Origin: Mortierella sp. BCC40632
Lineage: Eukaryota; Mortierellomycota; Mortierellomycetes; Mortierellales; Mortierellaceae
DNA length: 64,000 nt
NCBI GenBank assembly: GCA_011634665.1
Contig: WAEK01000007.1
Location: forward strand, 179,001 to 243,000
Direction of reading: 5' to 3'
Under the pieces are notes generated by a model. It was not told where the DNA came from. It saw only the letters and a program-made list of their open reading frames with translations, and did not search any database. Position 1 is the first letter of the stretch, and each line of letters starts with the position of its first letter. The translations under genes were made by a program, and so were the position numbers. This document shows, in pieces, positions 1-11,926 of this stretch.

Positions 1-1
1 G

Positions 2-1630
2 GCTGTCTCGAGTTCATCCTCGCGTCAGTCAGTGTCCACACCAGGCTCGCCTATGGACATGGGCCCCCTGGAGCCACCAGTTGTCTGCGACTGGCAACCA
101 CACGACACCGAGCCATTTGGGCTTGGCTCGCCTCGAAAAATGCGGCCTAGCTCGACTCTCTCCTCACTCCGTTCGCTACTTGGCAATCACCCCCAGGGCC
201 TGTCGCTGGCCGAGTCCCTGGAAGAGGACTCGTACGGAGAAGGAGGAGACGACCTCGATGACACCGACTCAGTCTCCGAGCATGAGAGCTACAATTCAGA
301 CTCTGTTCTAGGCAAGGGAGCCAACCTTGTTAATGCAGGCCGGGGCTCGTACCCACTCAATCGTGTTCAGAGGCCCTTACACACTGATCATCGTCGTCGG
401 CCACCACCTCGGTTCGAATGGATGGCTGAGAGAGAGCGGTTTTGCACAACGACTCTTTCGACTATTGCTCTGGATATCCAGGACAGGTACCGGGCGTTAG
501 TGCATGGGGATTATTTTGCCACAACAAGAGTTCCATATTTTGTGGGACGATTAACAGAAATGATCCATTCTAACCTGTCTCTGAGCTTACTTCACATCCA
601 CTCTAGCCAAAAAGGTCAACATGCACTGTGGAAGTACATTGGCGGAGGAAATGTACATGCGCCGCTTGACAGCGACATTGGTCGGATCCTAGACTCTGGC
701 TGTGGTTTGGGCGAGTGGACTATGGTAAGGGCATGCGCGAGAGGTTGGGGCATGGGAATAGCTCGCTCGCTCACTCTACAATGTAAAAAAGTTTCGCCAT
801 GCGAGACTCGTATCACACGAGAGCCAGTGCACTCGCTATTCTCTCTATTGCACCTTTGGTATTTGTGCTCCCACCCCACTCCAATCGTCTCTTTCTCCAA
901 TTCATTTGCCCTAGTTGACTAACTGCACGATATCATTTTCCCCCCTTTCTTTGGATCATGATAGGATATGGCCACTCTTTATCCGAATGCAACCATCTAT
1001 GGAGCGGATATCAACCCAGAACTTTTTCCTGGTCCTCAACAGCGCGTGCCGAGTAACTGCCTGTTTACCCAAGCCAACATCCTGACTCGACTCTTGTTCC
1101 CTGACGGTTACTTTGACTTTGTTTATCAGCGCTTCCTCTTCCTTGGACTCACCGTCGATGACTGGCCCGTGGCCCTGCGCGAGCTAAAGCGGGTGTTGAG
1201 ACCTGGAGGATGGATCGAGCTGTTCGAGCCACGCATGCGTGTGCATCGTGCTGGACCTCGTACACGCGAGGTCATGCGCTGGGTCTCACGGCTGCTGCAG
1301 GAGGAGCGGGGCCTTGACTTTGATTTTGCGGGTGAGAAGATGAAGCACTTGTGCGAGTCGGACGAGATTGGTTTTCGCAATGTAACATTGGAGCGGCTTT
1401 CAATCCCTGTAGGTCGTTGGGGAGGTCGCGTAGGCGAAGCCATGGCAGAGAATATGGTACTCATGTTCCAGAGTCTACAATCGGCATTGTTAGAACATGA
1501 GGGGACCCAGCCGCGCGACATTGCGGCAATGAAGGCATTTGATGCGATGGTCCAGAGCTGGATCCGAGAGTGTGAAGCAAACCAGAGTTACATTGACTAT
1601 TATATTCTCGTTGCTCAGCGGGCGTCTTAG
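2..1630 (+). CDS. SAM-dependent methyltransferase, 5' end cut by the window
   Basis: A class I S-adenosylmethionine-dependent methyltransferase of the fungal type that transfers a methyl group to an unknown substrate. The reading frame is open to the left edge, so the true start lies outside. Exons: 2-724 and 965-1630. A further in-phase 120-base intron probably lies at 487-606 (GTACCG to CTAG). Removing it brings IALDIQDS next to QKGQHALWKYIGGGN, which resembles the family segment before motif I. The SAM-binding motif I reads ILDSGCGLGEWTM and is cut by the 725-964 intron straight after ATG. Exon 2 supplies the acidic residue of motif II (IYGADINP) and the LKRVLRPGGWIELFEP motif. The N-terminal 140 residues are Ser/Pro-rich and acidic, as in LaeA-like fungal methyltransferases. 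Role in regulation is inference only. At least 422 residues are encoded. Confidence 0.85.
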
Positions 1631-3320
1631 GAAAGTGAGCTGGATGCTTCGAGATGGCGAGCCTTAATTAGGAGACAGAAATTGTACAATAGTGAATACG
1701 GCAGAACAAATGACATCTCGCCAGCGATGGCGAGATGCCATTTCCGAGTCATCTTTTCCAACCACACTTGGACTAATTCGGGTCACTGGCAGGGGCCAAT
1801 CTAGGAGTTTTGAGGATCGATCTGGCTTGTGTTCTTTTGTTCCAATACCCTATTCACTCTCTTTCTCATTCTCTTTTGCTTCAAAGGAAGGCGGGGGGGG
1901 GGAGAGCGAGTTTGTTTTTTTGAGATTTTGGTCGATTGTGTTCAATGGCCATCGGCTCTGAGTGCTCTCGCTGTTGACTTTCTAGCCAAGGGCAGAAGGA
2001 GCTGTTTCCGAGTGGCCTTTTGCCTGGGACTGGGCTGACGTTGGTTCAGAGTGGAGAAAGAGGAAGAAGAGCCAGAGCAAAGAGGAGGTTACGGTAGTCG
2101 TTGCATTGCAAGTGTCTTCACTTCGCCTGTCCGAGACAGGAGACAGGCTGAAGTGGAGAGTCTGTGCTGCGATGTTGGTCCACAAGATGTCCATTATCGA
2201 CTGATTGTGTCCCGAGTGATAAGATAGCGAGGACTCGCTCGAGGTTGCTGTCTCCAATCCCTTATTCCTGACAGATGGCGCGAGCACCCTGCGACTATGG
2301 GAAAAGGAGCAGAGGAAGGTACGGCACTACCCTGCCGCCGTGGACACGAGTGGGCGTCATGCACAATGTCATGGGCGCGCATGAAAGGGGCGTGGTAATG
2401 TGCTGACTATAATAGAATGAAGTGGGGTATGTTGGTGCGACCGGGCGCGAAAGTGATAATGCCACAGGGTATACAATCTGTTATCTCAATCATCATCTCG
2501 CACACGCAGCTCCCTCTCCCTCTCCCTCCTCCTTCTCTGACGCTAATGCGTGGTCAAGCACCGAGAAGGTGCCCGGTCTCCACAGTCAGTCTCGGACCTG
2601 GATGCTCTGCTGGGAGAACGCAGGGGGCACCTGTGTCTGCTACTGGGTGGTGCATGCACACGGTCTCCTGTCAGCGGCACAGAGCTGCCCCCGCATTCCT
2701 TTTCCCCTGGGACGGCTGGAGGACCGAAGCTGCGCGAGCCGAGCGCGAGAAAGTTCACAGGAGGACGGCGGGTCTAGTTCGCTCAAGTGAGAAAAGGAAA
2801 AGAGAGGAGTCAGAGTCGACACGACCCCGCTTATTATCCTTTCCTTCTTTTTTTCTTTCTTTTCTTTTCTCTTTTCCTTTTTTTCCCCTCCAGCGTGTGG
2901 TGCCTCTAGTCTCTTTCCGCTTTGCTTGCAGCCTGCGTCGCCCACCTTCCGTTTCTTTCTCTTTCTCCTTCTCTTTCCTCTCCCTCTTTCTCTTCCTAAT
3001 AAACCATTTCTCCATCCTTTCTTCTATCCACCACTCCTCCACATCTACTTCCAACTCTGCGACCTGTCATCGATATACACGACCTTCATTCGCCCTGTCC
3101 TCTGTTCGACGCTCGTCTACACACACTGTCTCCCGCTCCCCCTCCCCCATTCAGAGTCGCGACTTGTCCAGAGTAAAATTCTTTTTCTTTCCGTCCCCAC
3201 GCCAAACTACAGTGTATCCCTCACTCAAGGTTCCGTCAAAAAAACACTTTTTCCGACTCCGGCCTGATTCCCATCAAAAAGTCTCTACACTTCACTTCAC
3301 AGTTAACACGACACGCAACC
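1631..3320. other. Intergenic: methyltransferase 3' flank and nagA promoter
   Basis: No supportable gene. The last 500 bases before the deacetylase ATG are strongly pyrimidine-rich (2830-3300), the usual look of leaders in this window. Open frames here lack coding character. Confidence 0.6.
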
Positions 3321-6300
3321 ATGCACTACCCAGTCGCTCTCCAGACTTACCATTACATGTCTTCGCCAACATCACCAACATCACCAGAGCCCAACACACC
3401 TATTCCCAGCAGTGCTGGCGGTTATAGCAGTGAGGCCAAGGTGATCAAAATCACCAACTGCAAAATCTTGCGCGACCACAAGATTGTCGAGAACGACGCC
3501 ATCTGGATCCAGGACGGGAAGATTATCGACCCGCACAAGTTCTTTTGGTATCAGAAACGACTCCCGGATGAGGTCCTCGATGCAGGCGGTCTCCTAGTTG
3601 TTCCTGGCTTTATTGAGGCCCAGATTAATGGTAAGAGGAGTGGTAGCATCTTTACTTCACTCAAGTTCACACTCTTGTCTGCGTGCACACTCCGCAGACC
3701 TGGCTGTTGTTCGGGTGTTGCTGTGCTCAGAAGGAGAGAGTCGGGAGGGGTGGGCGTGCAGGCAGGTTGAGGCGTGGATAATTCACTCAATGAGGCCCAA
3801 CAAACAGACACACGTTTGTAGACCACACGGTCATCTTCTGCCCGTCTTTCTAGTCCTCCACAGAAACATGCAGCTCGGTCTTTGTTTTTGTGTATTGTCC
3901 TCTCTCCAGATGTACTACAGCTCTGAGAAAAAAGGTGATCATGCCGCATAATCAGTAATGCGCATGCATTCAATGCTCCTTTTGACCCCACGTAGCTCCA
4001 CTCTACTCCACTCTATTCCCCACGCCCTCCGGGCGTGCTCTCATCTCAGAGTACATTTAGTCTACTTCATCTCTTCCTTCTTTTGTGCCTTCTGAGGGTG
4101 TTCAGGCTATTGTTCTCTCTTGCTGGTCTCGAAGCTTCGTTAGCCGAGCTCGCTGAGGTAGCGTCGTCCCCTTACTGCCCCGTGGCCATGTCAGTATGTT
4201 AGTGTATGGCAAGAAGGGGAGAAGAGGGGAGAGATTGAAGGAGAGAGAAGAGCAGAAGCAAAAAGCAAAAAGCAAAAAAGCAAAAAAGCAGGAAGCAAAA
4301 AAAAAAAAAAAAAAAAAAAAAAGGGTTTGCTTTAGTGTTGTTTATGGTATCCCTTTTCTCTTATCTGGATTTATCAAGATTGAGATGCATACTGTGCTCT
4401 TATTGTGGTTACACACACTCTTCTACTGCCTGTTCCTTCCTCTCTCTTGTGTTCGTCTAACCCACCTCTGTTCAAGACATGAACAATTTTTTTTTTTTTT
4501 TTTTTTTTTTTTTGCATACATCTGTCCGGGACTAAGAGAAAGAGTGTGGGAGAGATTCTTTTACTTTGTTCACTTGCGCCGTGGACTATGCAGGTGGACA
4601 TTGAACTTTACCCCCGACTGCCATATGACATTGTCATCCACAACATTCACTTCCACACACACAATGTACACAATGCACACACAACACATTTCACATACGC
4701 TCTCAGGCACACAAACACTAGTACACACACTCCTACTTGTTTCTCAAAAAGAACAAGAGTAGAAAGACCTGTGCGAGTGCGGGCGTTCCCGACAAGCAGC
4801 CGAAATGCTGCTCTCGCTCTTGACAAAGTTCATTCGATGGAAAACCAAGCCCGGGCACTCACTTCGAACGGAGCTCTCATTTGCAAATCGGAATAGGTGC
4901 CTTTGGCGTGGACTTTTCGGTGCCATCGGATAGCGAAACTTACGAGCGCGACTTGCTCAAGGTTAACCGTGGTCTGCTCAAGTACGGAACCACCTCGTAC
5001 TGCCCAACCATCGTCTCATCAAGTGCGTCAGTCTATCATCGGGTAAGCAAAAAGGGCGTTGTGCGTGTGTTGCAATTAATTGTCGCTTCTTGTCAAGCGG
5101 GCTTTGTTTGGTTTTGTGATCGTTCTGTGCATGAGATAAAGCCGAGCAATGACGGTAGACAGGCAACACTAGGAGCTGTTGATCACGACGGGTAGTCTTT
5201 ATCTCTGACATTCGCTCTCAATTTGTTTGCGCTCTCCCTCTCTCTCTCTTTTTCTTTTACACACTCTCTCTATATCTCTGCGCCTTGTCATGCATTGGGT
5301 GTTGCATTGGCTACGATAATGGTTATCCGACCATGCACGCATTCCATCCGCGCATCTAACCACTTTTGTTTCCTTACACCAATCCATTCAAACATCCATG
5401 CACCCATGCACCCGTGCATTCATTTATCCAACTGTCCTTCTCTTCCACTAGGTTCTCTCTCACCTCAAGCCAAGGGCCGGTTCAGCCAAGACAGGTGCTA
5501 CTGTCCTCGGCGCCCACGTCGAAGGTCCTTTCATCAACAAAGCTCGTCATGGCGCCCACGAACTCAAGGTGCTCCAAGCCTCTGCCAATAATGGATTCAA
5601 GGACTTTAAGGATGTCTACGGTCTCGAAGGCGAAACGGCTGAAGACCAGATGAAGCTTACTAAGGAAAACCTCAACTCGGTCAAAATCATCACGCTTGCA
5701 CCCGAACTTGAAGGTGTCATGGACAGCATCCCGGATTTGGTCAAGGCGGGCATCACCGTCTCTGTTGGTGAGTATAGTAGACTACTATTCTTCGCATCTC
5801 ATGACGCTTTTTTTTTTTTTAATCTGCTCCAGTAACTGACTCCATTCGTCTACCTGGTTCTAGGACATTCGATGGCCAACATCTCCCAGGCAGAGATGGC
5901 TGTTCAAAAGGGAGCGACATTGATCACGCATTTGTTCAATGCCATGCCTCAGTTCCATCATCGGGATCCAGGCGTCATTGGTTTATTAGGCTCGCGTCTT
6001 GACTTGCCACGACCTTATTACGGCCTGATATGTGACGGAATCCATGTCCATCCCAACTCGGTCAAGATTGCGTATGACTCTCACCCCGAGGGTGTTATTC
6101 TCGTCACGGATGCCATGTCGGCCATGGGCCTGCCCACAGGAACCTACCAGCTCGGAAACATGGACGTAACCAAGGAAGATGACCGTGTGTACATCGAAGG
6201 CACAGACACACTTGCTGGAAGGTATGTGTCACAGAGTTTCAGTGAGGAGAGTGTGCGTGGGAGTTTGAGAGTGTGCGAGAATAAGTGAAAGGATAAAGAG

Positions 6301-7538
6301 TGTATAAGAGTGAGAAAGGACGATGGGACAGTCAGAGTCACTCCAGAGGCGCCAGTGAAGACAGTAGACTCGGGACTGGATGGACATGTAGACGATCGCA
6401 CATTGGACCAGTGTGGTTAAGCTTTGTACCCTCTCTACATTGCGTCATGGGCAAAACTGCCTCCTCGGCCATTGTCTCCATCACCGGGCTCCTTCCACCC
6501 AGCTGTCCAGGTGACCACAGAGACATCGAGCACAGAAGCCTGGGCGAAAGGAAGGGCGGCGATCTGAAGGTGGAGACAACCCATCATAGCAGTCGAATGG
6601 ATCCTTCCGTGGACACGACGGCAACCGTTGTAGACGATGGCGGAATGGACCCATTCTTGCCGACACCGCCTGGTTCGACCCCGATCTCGCCGCTCAAGGA
6701 AAAGCCCAGCTCGGCATTCTCGCCCTCAAAGATCTTTCACGCCATCCTAGAGACGTTCACCTTGACCTATGACGAGTTGACAATCCATGGTCTCTTTGAG
6801 AATGATGCACATTACCACGGCAACAAGGATGGAAAGAGTTCGAGGCCAACACTACAGCGGACACAAAGCGTCGTCACCTTTGACTTTGACGACGAGGTGG
6901 TCATTGACGATGACTACGAGTCGGATGAGGACCATCATGAGGATGAGCTGGACTCAGATTCGACTCTGGAGATAGAGACACACGACAAACCGGCCGAGGC
7001 TCTCGAAGTTTCCGATGCCGGATCGTTTTTGCAGGAGGAAGAGGGAGATCGAGAGACAAGGGTCGAGGAGAGGCGCTCTTTGGACAAAGATCAGGATCTG
7101 ATGGCTCCAAGGACAAAGAAGACAGGCACGGATGTGGATTCGTGGAACCAGGACATGAGCGACTGTGGCTGCAGTCATCACCATTCCAAGAGCGGGTCCG
7201 AGGATGGCCGTTCAGGTGGGCCAGTGGCGAAAACAAGGCACACAAATGTTAATGACGACGGTGATCTTTGCTGTCCTTCTTCTAGCGTGATTACATTGGA
7301 TGCCTGTGTCCGCAACTTTATCCAGTTTACGAAATGCTCGCTGATCGAGGCTCTTGAGGCCGTGACGCTCCATCCAGCGGTGATGCTCGGGATTCAGGAA
7401 ACCAAGGGCGTTATCAAACCCGGCGCAGATGCAGATTTAGTCCTCCTGGATGCGGACCTATTTGTGAAGCGCGTCTTTGTTGCGGGCGAGGAAGTAGATC
7501 TAGAATCGATCGATGTCCGTATCACAGAGAGGTTCTAA
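3321..7538 (+). CDS. nagA: N-acetylglucosamine-6-phosphate deacetylase (NagA/DAC1)
   Basis: Cytosolic amidohydrolase that converts GlcNAc-6-phosphate to glucosamine-6-phosphate and acetate, the committed step in using chitin-derived or cell-wall GlcNAc. Exons in phase: 3321-3630, 4897-5042, 5452-5767, 5864-6221, then 7286-7538 (460 residues, the normal family length) or 6503-7538 (721 residues). Metal and catalytic motifs are all present: HVEGPF in exon 3, GHSMANISQ and THLFNAMPQFHHRDPG in exon 4, DGIHVHP, and the catalytic Asp in LVTDAMSAMG. The C-terminal GADADLVLLD strand closes the small beta domain. The start ATG at 3321 has a good context (AACC before ATG). Intron 1 is 1266 bases, very long for a fungus, and holds an A26 and a T27 run. 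The alternative last exon adds an acidic, His-rich 261-codon insert right after TDTLAGS. The next gene on the same strand is a sugar kinase. Confidence 0.93.
6503..7285 (+). other. In-phase 261-codon acidic segment, alternative exon or retained intron of nagA
   Basis: Open without a stop in the nagA frame. An acceptor (CACCCAG) ends at 6502 and a second (CTTCTAG) at 7285. Both follow the donor at 6222 and both complete the same AGC serine codon. The encoded segment is Ser/Pro-rich, then strongly acidic (FDFDDEVVIDDDYESDEDHH), then carries CGCSHHH. Third positions favour G/C as in the real exons, which argues for coding. The short form matches the normal enzyme length. Which form is translated cannot be told from sequence. 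Confidence 0.65.
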
Positions 7539-8705
7539 AGAGAACAGAGAGAGAGAGAGAGAGAATGACACCTTTTTCCATATATCTGTTTATAATATAT
7601 GTTTTATACTCTGGTACCCCATTCTCTCTTACACATATTCTCCCTCTCTCCCTCTCTCCCTCTCTCCCTCTTTCTCTTTCTTTCTCTTTCTCGTTCTTTC
7701 TCTCTTTCTCTCTAGGCTGGTTTTCATAGATGGGAAGAAGAAGAGGAGAGGGGGAGCAGAGAATTCGTCTGTAGAATTAGTCTAGCAACATTATTCCCCT
7801 TCCTTTCCACAGTTCCCTGTTGTGTTTAATTATCAAAAGGCTCTTTTGCCCAACAAAAGCAAAAACAAAAAAAAAAAAGACTCCCCCCAGACGAAAGCAT
7901 ATTTTATCCCGAGTCCAAGTAACTATGCTCTCTCATACTTGGACCCAGTCTCTCTTTTGCTCTTTGTGTTCATTCTCTTCTTCTATTGATTGTATGGATG
8001 ACATTGCGGTGCATACAAGACACTGGTGGTTGTTCTCTGGCCTCTTGCGTCAGAGAGCATCATCCTCTACTCCTGGAGTGTTGAAGTGGATGTGTTCACA
8101 TGGTTCGGGCAGAGAGATTTGATGGATTGGCCTTCCAGAAGCTATCTAGAACAAACGAATCTAGAGGGAAGAGGACCGCGGAATAGAATGTTGTTTCTTT
8201 GAGATGCATGCAAAGTCCGAGCAGAAGGATGTGCAACCTGCATCGGGCAAAAATCGATGATTCTATGCCTCGGTGCAAAAAAGAGAAAAAGACCATCAGT
8301 CGACAAAATATGAACAATTTTGGTGCAACATTCTCATCTCCCCCATAGAGAAGCAAAGCGGAGGATCAGGGCTCTTCTTTGGGCACAGTCAGCTAGCCAT
8401 TCAACACTTTTTGGAGAGCATTAACACTCTTACCCTCCCCTCCCCCACACACACTTTGGGTCCTTCGATTTGTCTACCAATTGGCTAGAGAGAGGTATGC
8501 AATGATGGGGTAGTCTAGTCGTGCTGGTGGTGGCAAGGAGGAGGGGGACGGTTGCTAAAGTTCGTCTCGTACCCCAAGTGACCATTGAGCCCACCCGAGT
8601 TTTTTCTTTTTCTTTTCTTTCTTTATTTTTTCCAGTTATTGTGTATGTTAACTCTTTTTTCTTGAGTATGTACCTGTATCGCTTGTTTGGTGCTGATGGT
8701 CGAGA

Positions 8706-8707
<2 letters not shown>

Positions 8708-8765
<58 letters not shown>
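8708..8765. repeat. (AG)n microsatellite
   Basis: Uninterrupted AG dinucleotides for 58 bases in the spacer between nagA and the hexokinase gene. Confidence 0.95.
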
Positions 8766-8767
<2 letters not shown>

Positions 8768-9894
8768 AGAGTCGATCCAACAGCTGAGCAGTCAAACCGA
8801 GATCAAAGATAGAATACAGATATCCAATACAGTTGAACAAAAAGAGCCAAACCGAAAACGGGGTTGACTTTGATGTCTCTCTGATCTCATCCAATCCTAC
8901 TGCCACAAGTGAGATTCATTCCTTGGTATACATACAATATCACCCTAGTAGACTATCACTCTTCTTTCTATCCGACCCGCTGTGCATACAGGGGGTCCCT
9001 TCCCCACACAATCGCAAAGACACCCCGGCGTTCTCTGGAGCTGGAGCACACCCTGGCGCCTGCATCCGTTTCTCCTGAGAGTCCGAGAGAGAGAGAGAGA
9101 GAAAAAGAGAAAGAGAGAATATATCTACTGCAGTCCGTTGGCGAGGACGGGGATCGGAGTGGGAGAGTAAGAGAGAGTGTGTGAATGAGAGAGCGCTGTT
9201 CGAATCAAGGTTTTGATAAGATCTTCTGGAGAGGGACAAGGTACCGCTCTGTGAACCTTATCCGTTGTCTCTGGCTGGGAAATGAGGAGAGGTGGAGGAA
9301 AGAGAGAACAAGAGAGTCGAAGGGACAGGCTATTCCCGGCTGTCGAGACAGCAACTGTCCTTCTCTCTCCCCTCCTCCCACTCTCCCACTCACCTCTCAC
9401 TGGCCCAAACCCACTGTTGATGTTTGTGTAAGATGTCGGCTACAACTGAGAAAGGGGCAGCCACACCCTTTTCTTCCGAATAGATCCCAACGGACCATTC
9501 GAATTTGTCCCTTCTTGGCATTGTCTGCTGCAACTGAAGAATTCTGAGCAGATCATTGTTCCTCTCTAAGCTACCTTCGATCGCGCGGGGTGGGCTTGCC
9601 TGCTGCTCAAGAGTGCTCCGTGTGCGCGCAATTCTGCAGGGCGAACAAAAGGAGAAAGCAAACGAATGTACTGTTCGGGGTCGGAAACACCTGGCGGCAA
9701 GAGGAGAGATGGCGGACCAAGGTTCAAGGCCAGCGATGAGGCGATTGCCATGGCGAGAGAGAGAGGGGGGGAGGAGACATGACCGAGAGGACGAGCGAGA
9801 GTCTTGTGTTGCCCTGGAAGAGAAAGAGACGCTTATTTCCAGCGGTCGCACCGGCTCAACACAAACACAGACAACGATGTCTCGCCCAGCGCAT

Positions 9895-9902
9895 TTATAT
9901 AT
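9895..9902 (+). promoter_or_regulatory. Probable TATA element of the hexokinase gene
   Basis: TTATATAT about 190 bases before the hexokinase ATG. A CT-rich transcript leader of roughly 140 bases follows. Position and context fit a TATA box, and no other evidence is available. Confidence 0.4.
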
Positions 9903-10086
9903 CGGGCTGCATCAGCCGCTTTCTCTCTCTCTTCTCTCTCTCTCTCTCCTCTTTCCTCTTTCTCTCACTTCTCTCTCTCTCTCCCAGCCCATCTCCTCTC
10001 ATCGCCCATCTCTCCATCTGCTCATCTCCCTCTCTCTCTCTTAGCCGCCATCTCCCATCTCCCATCCCGATCCTTTCTCCCGAACA

Positions 10087-11574
10087 ATGGCCACTTCCGC
10101 TTTCCAAGAGACCGTCCGCCAGTTTGTCCTCTCCGAGGAGCAGGTCAATAAGATCATTAATGGCTTGACCGAGGAGCTCGTCGAGGGCCTCTCGACCACC
10201 GATCCCAAGAACATCACCCAGCAGCCATCTTTTATCACCCGCCTCCCCACTGGCAAGGAAACCGGTCTCTACCTCGCCATCGACATGGGTGGCACTAACC
10301 TCCGCACCGCTGCCGTTCATCTCCTCGGTGATGGCCAGGTCGGTGTCACTATGGAGAAGCACGAGATCACTCATGAGCTCAAGACAGGTACCGGCGAGGC
10401 CATGTTTGACTGGATCGCCGATTGCACTGCCTCTCTGCTCAAGGATGTTGCTCTCGACATGGGCAATGCTGACCTCCACATGGGTGTCACCTTCTCCTTT
10501 GCTCTTCAGTAAGTCAATGGTCACTTCTCCACTTGTTTGTTTATTTGTTTATCCTCTACATAGTAGACTCTAGTATTTATGTCAATTTTTTCTTTTGCTT
10601 TCTCGACAATTCTCAATAGTCAGACTGCCATCAACCGCGGCAAGGTCTTGGCTATGGGCAAGGGCTTCAATCTCTCAGATGTCATGGGCAAGGATTTGAA
10701 GGACCTCATGGAGGCCGGATTCCGTCGCAAGAACGTCCCCGTCGTCGTCTCTGCTATCATCAACGACACTGTCGGCACTTTGGTTTCGCACGCTTATGTC
10801 TCGCCTTCAACCAAGATCGGTGTCATCCTCGCCACAGGCACCAACGCCGCCTACATCGAGCGTGCCTCGGAAGTCTCCAAGTACTCTGGTCCCGCCTGCG
10901 ACCAGATGATCCTCAACACCGAGTGGGACGCCATGGGCAAGGCCTCGTACCTGCCCCAGACAAAGTATGACAAGGAGATCGATGCCGTCTCGCTCGTTCC
11001 AGGATTCCAGGAGTTTGAGAAGATGGTCTCGGGTCTCTACATGGGTGAGCTCGTCCGCCTTGCCCTTGTCGACATGATTGAACAGCGCGCTGTCCTTAAG
11101 GTCCTTGATGGAAAGGTTCCTGAGTCGCTCAAGGATCGCCTCGCCTTCAAAACTTTGTTCATGTCAACCATCGAATCAGACAACAGCGCAGATCATGTTG
11201 CCATTGACCGTGTTTTCAAGACCAGCTTCGACATTGAGGGTTTGACCGCTGAGGACCGCACTAATATCTTTGAGTTGATCCACACCATTGGAAAGCGATC
11301 TGCAGTCATGACTGCTGCTGCTTGCGCTGCACTTCTTCAGAAGGCTGATGGTGCCTCTGTCCAGCTCGACAACCCTAACGAGATCACAACCATCGGTATT
11401 GATGGCTCTGTCTTTGAAAAGTATCCTCACTTTGCACACAAGATGATGGACGCTTTGACTGATATCCTTGGCAAGGACCGTGCCTCGCGTGTCCGCCTCG
11501 AACTTGCACGCGATGGTGGATGCATTGGTGCAGCTCTCGTGGCTATGGTTGCTCAGAGCGGTGGTGCTGTTTAA
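10087..11574 (+). CDS. Hexokinase-family sugar kinase
   Basis: Cytosolic ATP-dependent hexose kinase of 458 residues, the size of fungal hexokinases and glucokinases. Exons: 10087-10508 and 10620-11574, joined through a CAT codon. The phosphate-1 motif LAIDMGGTNLR, the sugar-binding segment VTFSFALHQTAIN, the catalytic Asp in INDTVGTL, the phosphate-2 loop LATGTNAAYIE, the glucose-contact motif LNTEWDAMG and the C-terminal adenosine motif RDGGCIGAAL are all visible. The family usually has SFP where this protein has SFA, and FGD where it has MGK, so it is a divergent member. It lies 2.5 kb after the GlcNAc-6-phosphate deacetylase on the same strand. In Candida the GlcNAc kinase HXK1 clusters with DAC1, so a GlcNAc kinase is a reasonable alternative to glucokinase. 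The substrate remains undecided. Confidence 0.9.
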
Positions 11575-11771
11575 GAATGAAAAAAAAAAAAAAGAAACGG
11601 TTTTCATTTAAAGTCTCTTCTCCTTTACATTCCTGTTGTCATCTTTCTTCTCACTCTTTTTTTTCCACTTTCTCTCGCCCTCACTATCCCGCACCTTTTT
11701 CCGTATTGTATAATATCTCTATCGCAGAAAGAATAAATAATGAGAAAAAAAAAAAAAAAAACACCAGAGGA

Positions 11772-11816
11772 AGGATGTCTCTAACGGCAGTACTGTACTG
11801 CCGTTAGACACATCCT
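11772..11816. repeat. 45-base near-perfect palindrome
   Basis: Two 22-base arms with one mismatch around a single central T (AACGGCAGTAC T GTACTGCCGTT). The palindrome starts about 200 bases after the hexokinase stop, directly after an A17 run (11744-11760). A smaller 13-base palindrome (11826-11838) follows. It could be a transcript hairpin or a small transposon relic. Origin unknown. Confidence 0.85.
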
Positions 11817-11911
11817 CAGAGGAAAAACTACTGTAGTTGGTCACAGAGGAATGTTGCCAGGCACCAGCCCGTGGGAAGATTGAGGAAGGTAGAAGACCTG
11901 CAAAAAATCGC

Positions 11912-11919
11912 AAAAAAAA
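11912..11919 (-). terminator. Polymerase III T-run terminator of tRNA-Lys
   Basis: Eight T residues on the minus strand, 7 bases past the tRNA discriminator base. Confidence 0.7.
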
Positions 11920-11926
11920 GAACATG

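Larger units (their letters stand above)
7539..10086. other. Intergenic, 2.5 kb, low-complexity
   Basis: No supportable gene. It contains a CT-rich 3' flank (7636-7715), a pure GA microsatellite (8708-8765), further GA-rich stretches (9085-9118, 9300-9315) and a CT-rich leader (9920-10045) before the hexokinase ATG. Confidence 0.6.

Noticed and set aside
8700..8770. CRISPR-like regularity
   Set aside because: Simple GA dinucleotide repeat with no spacers.
9395..10524. Frames around and antisense to hexokinase exon 1
   Set aside because: Shadows of the CT-rich leader and of the real exon.
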